Of a stretch of DNA of 28,691 nucleotides, positions 24,434 through 28,691 are shown one piece after another. Source of the stretch: an uncultured Bacilli bacterium (lineage in GTDB: Bacteria; Bacillota_I; Bacilli_A; RF39; UBA660). Position 1 is the first letter of the stretch; each line of letters begins with the position of its first letter. The notes under the pieces are model-generated. The model was given only the letters and a program-made list of their open reading frames with translations. It was not told the DNA's origin and did no database searches. The DNA is taken from positions 1 to 28,691 of the forward strand of contig CAKPCM010000009.1 in assembly GCA_934141615.1 (NCBI GenBank), in the 5' to 3' direction. Made by a program: the position numbers and the translations under genes.

Positions 24434-24445
24434 ATTTAATATAAT
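24418..24445 (+). promoter_or_regulatory. Promoter region of yabP
   Basis: A perfect TATAAT lies at 24440-24445. The same region can be read as a sigma-E promoter: TTATATT (24418-24424, 6 of 7) and AATATAAT (24438-24445, 6 of 8), 13 bases apart. yabP is sigma-E dependent in B. subtilis. The two readings cannot be separated by eye. Confidence 0.35.
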
Positions 24446-24460
24446 TTATCAGGAGGCACT

Positions 24461-24751
24461 ATGAACAAAGATACTGATAAATTAGAATTATTAAACCATA
24501 GCATAAGTATTACAGAAAGACAAAATATTCAAATAAGTGGAGTAACTAAAATAGATAGTTTTGATAATGAAGAGTTTTTACTAGAAACGTCAGCGGGTCC
24601 TCTTGGAATAAAAGGAAAAGATTTAGAAATAATAAAACTTGATACTTATGAAGGTACCATTATGATAAAGGGAGTAGTAGATGCATTTTCTTACTTTGAC
24701 ACAGGAAAGTCTAAAAAGGAAAATTCAATAATTACTAAATTATTTAAATAA
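24461..24751 (+). CDS. yabP: Sporulation protein YabP
   Basis: YabP is a mother-cell sporulation protein that, with YabQ, is needed for spore formation in B. subtilis. It belongs to the YabP/YqfC family. The 96-residue sequence has the family core: HSISITERQNIQISGVTKIDSFDNEEFLLETSAGPLGIKGKDL, then EGTIMIKGVVDAFSY and a terminal FK. AGGAGG lies 6 bases before the ATG. Its stop shares one base with the yabQ start, and divIC follows, which is the conserved yabP-yabQ-divIC order. Confidence 0.9.
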   Translation: MNKDTDKLELLNHSISITERQNIQISGVTKIDSFDNEEFLLETSAGPLGIKGKDLEIIKLDTYEGTIMIKGVVDAFSYFDTGKSKKENSIITKLFK

Positions 24752-25029
24752 TGACGTTAGAAGAGCAATTTAAAGTTTTATTTTATTCCTTTATATATGG
24801 TATGTTTTTCTTATCAAGTCTTAGGTTATTTAATTTAATTAAAGTTAAAAAAAGCGTAGTTAAATTTATGCTTGAAATGTTATTTGTGTTATCACACGTA
24901 ATAATTTTTTATCTTTTACTTTATAAAATAAATTATGGTAGTTTATCTTTCTACATTTTTTTATCATTTATATTTGGTATACTCTTTTGTAAAGTACTTT
25001 ACTTTTCTAACACAAAAAAGTTGAAATAA
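24751..25029 (+). CDS. yabQ: YabQ-like spore cortex protein
   Basis: YabQ is a membrane protein required for spore cortex formation in B. subtilis. This 92-residue protein starts MTLEEQFKVLFYSFIYGMFFLSSLRLFN, close to the family N-terminus, and has about three hydrophobic segments (10-27, 38-57, 64-84). It is much shorter than B. subtilis YabQ (about 211), keeping only the conserved membrane part. Its start overlaps the yabP stop by one base (TAATG), so translation is coupled. The identification rests on position and N-terminal pattern. Its last codons contain the divIC promoter. Confidence 0.8.
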   Translation: MTLEEQFKVLFYSFIYGMFFLSSLRLFNLIKVKKSVVKFMLEMLFVLSHVIIFYLLLYKINYGSLSFYIFLSFIFGILFCKVLYFSNTKKLK

Positions 25030-25049
25030 AAACTCAAGAGTTATATAAT
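25021..25049 (+). promoter_or_regulatory. sigma-A promoter of divIC
   Basis: The -35 box TTGAAA (25021-25026) and the -10 box TATAAT (25044-25049) are 17 bases apart. It separates the vegetative divIC from the sporulation genes upstream. Confidence 0.75.
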
Positions 25050-25073
25050 GAAAATATAATGGAGATGATATAA

Positions 25074-25364
25074 ATGGTAAATAAATTAACAGCTAAAGAA
25101 CGCCGCAGAGTAATTCTTACGTCTATTTTATGTTTTTTTATAATTGGTCTATCAGTTATATCATCGATTGATAATGTTATAAAAATAGGGGAGAAGAAAA
25201 AAGAAAAAAGAGAACTTACTAAACAATTAGAAACTCTAAAAGAAGATGAAACAACCTTAACTGATGATGTTGATAAACTTAAGAATCCAGAGTATGCAGC
25301 AAGATATGCTAGGGAAAAGTATTTATATTCTAAAAATGGGGAAAAAATTTTAAAGATAGATTAG
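25074..25364 (+). CDS. divIC: Cell division protein DivIC (FtsB-like)
   Basis: DivIC is the Gram-positive FtsB counterpart. It forms a complex with FtsL and DivIB that activates septal peptidoglycan synthesis. The 96-residue protein has a short basic cytoplasmic start (TAKERRRV), one membrane segment (about 14-33), a charged coiled coil (about 36-70) and the C-terminal NPEYAARYAREKYLYSKNGEKI motif. The GGAGATGAT ribosome binding site is near. It has its own promoter inside yabQ and its own terminator, as expected of an essential gene beside sporulation genes. Confidence 0.92.
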   Translation: MVNKLTAKERRRVILTSILCFFIIGLSVISSIDNVIKIGEKKKEKRELTKQLETLKEDETTLTDDVDKLKNPEYAARYAREKYLYSKNGEKILKID

Positions 25365-25387
25365 CAAGGAATAAATCCTTGTTTTTT
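25363..25387 (+). terminator. Terminator of divIC
   Basis: CAAGGA (25365-25370) pairs with TCCTTG (25376-25381), loop ATAAA, followed by six Ts. It begins at the divIC stop. Confidence 0.85.
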
Positions 25388-25425
25388 GCATTTTATTATG
25401 TTTTAATACTATTGGATGTGAGAAA

Positions 25426-25800
25426 ATGGAAGCAAATTTAATAAACGCAGGTGCTTTGGCGTACTTAGGCGATTCTGTGTATGAAGTTGAAATAAGAAAT
25501 TACTTAGTACTAAAAGGCATAAATAATGCTAATAAACTTCAAAAAGAGGCTGTTAAATATGTTAGTGCATATGCACAAGCAGATATTTTAGAGAAACTAA
25601 TTAATGAGAACATACTAAATGAAGATGAGTTATATACGGTAGGTCGAGCTAGAAACTATAAGCCTAATTCAAAACCTAAGCATACTGATATAGTAACTTA
25701 TAAGAAAGCAACGGCATTAGAAGCATTGTTCGGAATGTTATATATAAATAAAAACACAAATAGAATAAAAGAATTAATGAAATGGATAACAATGGAGTGA
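25426..25800 (+). CDS. mrnC: Mini-ribonuclease 3
   Basis: MrnC is an RNase III catalytic domain without the double-strand-binding domain; it matures the ends of 23S rRNA in B. subtilis. The 124-residue sequence has the catalytic aspartate D16 in AYLGDSVYE, the VGRARNYKPNSKPKHTD segment and the second acidic motif in TALEALFGMLY. cysS, which usually precedes it, is missing, but the downstream rlmB is in place 4 bases away. GGATGTGAG is the likely ribosome binding site. Confidence 0.95.
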   Translation: MEANLINAGALAYLGDSVYEVEIRNYLVLKGINNANKLQKEAVKYVSAYAQADILEKLINENILNEDELYTVGRARNYKPNSKPKHTDIVTYKKATALEALFGMLYINKNTNRIKELMKWITME

Positions 25801-25804
25801 TAAT

Positions 25805-26509
25805 ATGTATGTATTTGGAAGAAACGTAGCAAAAGAACTTATAAATAATAATCGTAAAATAAAAAAAGTTTATCTAAATGACAATTTAAAGGGAAGTCAA
25901 ATAGATGAAGCTTTAAAAGAAAAGGGAGTTTTAATAAACTACCTAACTACTAGTCAGATGGATAAACTAGAGAAAAAGAATCATCAAGGTGTTATTTTAG
26001 AAATTCCTGATTATGAATATTTAAGCGAACAAGATATGCTAAATAATATGCCAGATAAAGCTTTTATCGTTATATTAGATCATTTAGAAGACCCACATAA
26101 CTTTGGTGCAATTATCCGTACTTGTGAGGCTGCTGGTGTAGACTATATAATAATTCCTAAAAATAGAAGTGTATCAGTAAACTCAACCGTTATGAAGACA
26201 AGTGTTGGTGCATTAGATAACGTAAAAATTGTTGAGGTAACAAATCTTAATAACACAATAAAGAAATTAAAAGATAATGGTGTTTGGGTAGTTGGAACAG
26301 ATTTAGAAAATAGTGTTTCATATGACAAAATAGATTACACTATTCCTGTTGCGTTAATAATAGGTAGCGAAGGATTTGGAATGAGTAATCTTGTTAAGAA
26401 AAATTGTGATTTTATAGCAAACATACCAATGTATGGAAAAATAAATAGTTTAAATGCCTCAGTTGCAGCAGGTATAATGATATATGAAGTTGTAAGACAA
26501 CGAAAGTAG
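25805..26509 (+). CDS. rlmB: 23S rRNA (guanosine-2'-O)-methyltransferase RlmB-like (SPOUT)
   Basis: This is a SpoU/TrmH-type methyltransferase of 234 residues. An N-terminal L30e-like RNA-binding domain (about 1-75) is followed by the knotted SPOUT domain with all three motifs: DHLEDPHNFGAIIRT (conserved Asn and Arg), IGSEGFGMS, and NSLNASVAAGIMIYE. B. subtilis YacO/RlmB in this position methylates G2251-equivalent of 23S rRNA; the exact target here is inferred. The usual next gene, rae1 (yacP), is absent and sigH follows 8 bases later. Confidence 0.92.
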   Translation: MYVFGRNVAKELINNNRKIKKVYLNDNLKGSQIDEALKEKGVLINYLTTSQMDKLEKKNHQGVILEIPDYEYLSEQDMLNNMPDKAFIVILDHLEDPHNFGAIIRTCEAAGVDYIIIPKNRSVSVNSTVMKTSVGALDNVKIVEVTNLNNTIKKLKDNGVWVVGTDLENSVSYDKIDYTIPVALIIGSEGFGMSNLVKKNCDFIANIPMYGKINSLNASVAAGIMIYEVVRQRK

Positions 26510-26517
26510 GTGCTTAT

Positions 26518-27147
26518 ATGCAGGCTAAAAAAGATTATGAAAACTTACCAGATGATGGTGAATTGTTATATATGATATCCGATAATAATGATGAAACAAA
26601 ATTTCTTATCGCTCAAAAGTATAAACCAGTAATAACGTATTATGCTAATAAATATAGTACTTATGTAGAGGGAAAAGGCCTTGATTTTAATGATTTATAC
26701 CAAGAGGGATTAATTGGTCTTATAGGAGCTGTTGACAGTTTTAAAGAGCAGAAGGATATTAAGTTTTCAACGTTTGCGTTTTTATGTATTAAAAGAAAAA
26801 TATTAACCGCTGTTAAAAATGCTAACAGAAAAAAACATAGTATATTAAATGAATCATATTCTTTAGATTATACAATGGAAGATGATATAAGAAGTTTTGA
26901 TAACTTTTTAACAACTTCTAAAGGTGGATTAGAGGACTTATTAGTAAGCAAAGAAGATAATGATTACTTTAACAAGCGTTTATCCGAAGAGTTAACCGAT
27001 TTTGAAAGAACAGTATATGATCTTAGAATAAATAACTTTGGATATGATGAGATAGCAGATACCTTAGGTAAAACTCCAAAAGCGATAGAAAGAACATTAG
27101 TTAGGGTAAGAAGTAAGATAACGAATATTTTAAAAGAAATAAATTGA
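26518..27147 (+). CDS. sigH: RNA polymerase sigma factor SigH (Spo0H)
   Basis: Sigma-H drives early stationary-phase and sporulation genes. The 209-residue protein has the region 2 core (DFNDLYQEGLIGLIGAVDSF, FSTFAFLCIKRKILTAVKNANR) and region 4 helix-turn-helix (LTDFERTVYDLRINNFGYDEIADTLGKTPKAIERTLVRVRSKI), typical of the SigH clade. The position between rlmB and secE-nusG is the conserved sigH site. In other low-GC relatives SigH is linked to competence instead, but several sporulation genes in this window support a sporulation role. Confidence 0.92.
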   Translation: MQAKKDYENLPDDGELLYMISDNNDETKFLIAQKYKPVITYYANKYSTYVEGKGLDFNDLYQEGLIGLIGAVDSFKEQKDIKFSTFAFLCIKRKILTAVKNANRKKHSILNESYSLDYTMEDDIRSFDNFLTTSKGGLEDLLVSKEDNDYFNKRLSEELTDFERTVYDLRINNFGYDEIADTLGKTPKAIERTLVRVRSKITNILKEIN

Positions 27148-27172
27148 CTATTATGGATATTTGTGCTAATAT
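27144..27172 (+). promoter_or_regulatory. Promoter of secE-nusG
   Basis: The -35 box TTGACT (27144-27149, overlapping the sigH stop) and the -10 box TAATAT (27167-27172) are 17 bases apart. Start is predicted near 27179. Confidence 0.6.
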
Positions 27173-27207
27173 TTAGGTAGTTAGCACTTAAAAGGTGTTT
27201 TTATTTT
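27163..27207 (+). terminator. Overlapping hairpins between sigH and secE
   Basis: GTGCTAA (27163-27169) can pair with TTAGCAC (27181-27187). The same TTAGCAC region can instead pair with AGGTGTT (27193-27199) to form a hairpin followed by a T-rich tail (27198-27207). The two structures exclude each other. The second looks like a terminator for sigH readthrough. Confidence 0.45.
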
Positions 27208-27226
27208 GGATTATAGGAGATATAAT

Positions 27227-27448
27227 ATGGCAAAACAAAAGAAAAATAAAAAAAGTTTAATTGCAAAGCTAAAAGAATTTTTTACTGGTGTTAAAGAAGA
27301 AAGAAAAAAAGTCATTTGGACATCAAAGAAGAACTTAGTAAAGTATTCTGTCGCAACATTATTATTTATGCTATTTATATGTTTATTTTTTGTTGCAACT
27401 GATTTAGTAATTGCAGGAATAACAAAGGTAAAGGAGTTAATTGGTTAG
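27227..27448 (+). CDS. secE: Preprotein translocase subunit SecE
   Basis: SecE is the essential clamp of the SecYEG protein-conducting channel. The 73-residue Gram-positive short form has a basic start, an amphipathic helix (EFFTGVKEERKKVIWTSKKN, with the conserved W near residue 31) and one membrane segment (about 41-65). The ATG at 27227 follows AGGAGA by 7 bases; an earlier TTG at 27206 would add seven residues. rpmG (L33), often just upstream, is absent. nusG starts 2 bases after the stop. Confidence 0.95.
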   Translation: MAKQKKNKKSLIAKLKEFFTGVKEERKKVIWTSKKNLVKYSVATLLFMLFICLFFVATDLVIAGITKVKELIG

Positions 27449-27449
27449 T

Positions 27450-27986
27450 ATGGAAGAGAAAAAATGGTACGTAGTAAATACATATTCTGGACACGAAGCT
27501 AAAGTTAAAGAAAAACTTGATATGAGAATTAATTCAATGGATATGCAAGAAAACATATTTAGAGTAATAGTTCCAGAAAGAAAAGAAGTAGAAATAAAAG
27601 ATGGTAAGAAAAAAGAAAAGATGAAAAAACTATTTCCAGGATACGTTTTAGTAGAAATGATAATGTCAGACGAATCTTGGTATATAGTACGTAATACACC
27701 AGGTGTTACAGGATTCTTAGGTTCATCAGGTAAGGGTGCAAAACCAGTTCCTTTATATGATGATGAAGTAGAAAGAATCTTTAAAGAGATTGGTTACACT
27801 GGTGAAAACGTTGTTACTAACTATGAGGTTGGAGATAACGTTAAGATAACTGACGGTCCATTTAAAATGCTTGCAGGTAAGATTACTGAGCTTGATTTGG
27901 ATGCTGGAAAGGCAAATGTTTCAATAGATTTATTCGGTCAAGAAACAAACGTTGAACTTGAACTTACTCAATTTACAAAAGAGTAA
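27450..27986 (+). CDS. nusG: Transcription termination/antitermination protein NusG
   Basis: NusG binds RNA polymerase and links it to Rho or the ribosome, depending on the species. The 178-residue protein has the NGN domain (KKWYVVNTYSGHEAKVKEKL, LFPGYVLVEM, RNTPGVTGFLG) and the C-terminal KOW domain (VGDNVKITDGPFKMLAGKI). ATG at 27450 is chosen because the family begins ME-KKWYVV. AAGGAG at 27431-27436 is somewhat far (13 bases), and a TTG at 27441 is only 4 bases from it. It is cotranscribed with secE and ends in a terminator. Confidence 0.95.
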   Translation: MEEKKWYVVNTYSGHEAKVKEKLDMRINSMDMQENIFRVIVPERKEVEIKDGKKKEKMKKLFPGYVLVEMIMSDESWYIVRNTPGVTGFLGSSGKGAKPVPLYDDEVERIFKEIGYTGENVVTNYEVGDNVKITDGPFKMLAGKITELDLDAGKANVSIDLFGQETNVELELTQFTKE

Positions 27987-27991
27987 TAATA

Positions 27992-28009
27992 AAAAAAGCA
28001 CTTGCTTTT
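27992..28009 (+). terminator. Terminator of nusG
   Basis: AAAAGC pairs with GCTTTT around a short ACTT loop, just after the nusG stop. The stem is short and AT-rich. It overlaps the region of the rplK promoter -35. Confidence 0.6.
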
Positions 28010-28031
28010 ATCATATATGCTGTGATAAAAT
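28002..28031 (+). promoter_or_regulatory. Promoter of rplK-rplA
   Basis: The extended -10 TGA TAAAAT (28023-28031) has a weak -35, TTGCTT (28002-28007), 18 bases upstream. Start is predicted near 28038, giving a leader of about 115 bases. Confidence 0.55.
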
Positions 28032-28037
28032 TATATG

Positions 28038-28153
28038 CGCAGCTATATATTTTATATAGATGATGAAAGAAAAAAGATTAGTGGAAGGCGCGGATTTAAA
28101 AAATAAAGCTATTTGACCACTCGCGAAAAAATATAATATAGGAGGTGTTTTTC
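28038..28153 (+). promoter_or_regulatory. Structured 5' leader of rplK-rplA
   Basis: The leader has an AT hairpin (28043-28059). A larger structure follows, in which AGTGG (28080-28084) pairs with CCACT (28117-28121) and CGCG (28089-28092) could pair with CGCG (28122-28125), an H-type pseudoknot arrangement. The GTGGAAGG...GACCAC pattern partly resembles the L1 arm of 23S rRNA, so it may be a second L1-binding control site. Function is inferred. Confidence 0.45.
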
Positions 28154-28579
28154 GTGGCAAAGGAATTAGTAAGAAAATTAAAATTACAATTACCAGCAGG
28201 TAAAGCTACACCTGCTCCACCAGTAGGTACTGCACTTGGACCATTAGGTGTTAACTCTGGTGAATTTTGTGTTAAATATAATGACGCAACTAAAGATAAG
28301 ATGGGAGATATCGTTCCAGTTGAAATATCTGTTTACGATGATAGAAGTTTTGAACTTAGATTCTTAACTCCACCAACATCTTTCTTAATAAAGAAAGTTG
28401 CTAAAATCAAAAAAGGATCTACAAAGGGTTCTTCAGAAATTGTTGGTTCATTAACTAAGGATCAATTAAAAGAAATCGCTGAAATCAAATTACCTGATTT
28501 AAATGCATATACTGTTGAAGAAGCTATGAAAATAGTTGCTGGTACTGCTAAGAATATGGGTATTGAAATAAAAGATTAA
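28154..28579 (+). CDS. rplK: 50S ribosomal protein L11
   Basis: L11 binds the GTPase-associated centre of 23S rRNA and is needed for factor-dependent GTP hydrolysis and the stringent response. The 141-residue protein has the N-terminal LQLPAGKATPAPPVGTALGPLGVN block, the VPVEISVYDDRSFELR strand and the C-terminal RNA-binding domain (KGSSEIVGSLT, AYTVEEAMKIVAGTAKNMGIEI). GTG at 28154 is the start: AGGAGGTG is placed about 7 bases before it, and the resulting MAKELVRKLKL matches the family. The frame's earlier starts lie in the leader. rplA follows after 92 bases. Confidence 0.97.
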   Translation: MAKELVRKLKLQLPAGKATPAPPVGTALGPLGVNSGEFCVKYNDATKDKMGDIVPVEISVYDDRSFELRFLTPPTSFLIKKVAKIKKGSTKGSSEIVGSLTKDQLKEIAEIKLPDLNAYTVEEAMKIVAGTAKNMGIEIKD

Positions 28580-28613
28580 TAATAAAAATAAAAAAACAAA
28601 AAATAACAATAGT

Positions 28614-28664
28614 CATATAGATTTATCTATGTGGGAGGAAAATCCGCTATATACCACAAGGAGG
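28614..28664 (+). promoter_or_regulatory. Predicted L1 translational operator before rplA
   Basis: ATAGA/TCTAT (28617-28630) is followed by GTGGGAGG (28631-28638), a small GGA/TCC stem (28637-28645) and ATACCAC (28651-28657). GTGGGAGG and ATACCAC also occur, as opposed strands, in the L1-binding arm of E. coli 23S rRNA as recalled. CCAC is directly next to the AAGGAGGT ribosome binding site (28658-28665), so L1 binding would block rplA translation. Confidence 0.65.
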
Positions 28665-28671
28665 TAAGAAA

Positions 28672-28691
28672 ATGAAAAAGAAAAGTAAGAA
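28672..28691 (+). CDS. rplA: 50S ribosomal protein L1, first codons only
   Basis: An ATG with an AAGGAGGT ribosome binding site 6 bases upstream opens a frame beginning MKKKSK before the window ends. The L1 family usually starts M(A/K)KKSKKY, and rplA follows rplK in almost all bacteria. L1 forms the mobile stalk at the ribosomal E site and represses its own operon in many species. Confidence 0.85.

Overview
The window is about 28.7 kb of very AT-rich DNA. Every recognisable gene lies on the + strand, and together they form a compressed version of the origin-proximal chromosome of Bacillus subtilis. The order is gyrB-gyrA, SRP RNA, tadA, dnaX, ybaB, recR, bofA, holB, ricT, trmN6, pth, mfd, spoVT, tatD, a yabE-like gene, rsmA, yabG, veg, spoVG, yabP, yabQ, divIC, mrnC, rlmB, sigH, secE, nusG, rplK, rplA. 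The low GC, Shine-Dalgarno use, gene order and sporulation genes suggest an uncultured, reduced, low-GC member of the Bacilli (Erysipelotrichia or a Mollicutes-adjacent gut lineage). The exact taxon cannot be fixed from this sequence alone. Many genes that separate these loci in B. subtilis are missing, for example yabA, rsmI, rnmV, ispE, purR, spoIIE, cysS and rpmG.

Region 1 (1-5.8 kb) holds gyrase, the SRP RNA, tadA, dnaX and ybaB. It carries eight copies of the 16-bp ParB site parS in 2 kb. Four lie around the SRP RNA and the tadA start, partly in a 46-bp tandem repeat. One forms the core of the tadA terminator. Three are written in one reading frame into the DnaX linker, giving a repeated (N/D)V(P/S)RET peptide. 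This looks like a main chromosome-segregation loading zone near oriC.

Region 2 (5.8-17.2 kb) holds DNA repair and replication genes (recR, holB, mfd), RNA modification and translation genes (trmN6, pth, rsmA), tatD, and sporulation-linked genes (bofA, ricT, spoVT, yabG, veg). Promoter-like sequences ahead of bofA and yabG fit the mother-cell sigma-E pattern, and one ahead of spoVT fits forespore sigma-G. This suggests that sporulation control is still intact.

Region 3 (17.2-24.1 kb) is an accessory insertion between veg and spoVG. It is a two-gene, translationally coupled surface operon: a 1516-residue membrane-anchored, multidomain protein with an SdrD-B-like domain, and a 765-residue thioester-domain adhesin with three SpaA/Cna-B-type domains. 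Neither has an LPXTG motif. Their ectodomain cysteines fall into pairs that suggest disulfide bonds.

Region 4 (24.1-28.7 kb) returns to core genes: spoVG, yabP-yabQ-divIC, mrnC-rlmB-sigH, secE-nusG and the L11-L1 ribosomal protein operon. The rplK-rplA spacer contains a structure resembling the L1-binding stalk of 23S rRNA right next to the rplA ribosome binding site, a likely L1 autoregulatory operator. No tRNA, rRNA, insertion sequence or CRISPR array was seen. No gene-free stretch exceeds 300 bases.
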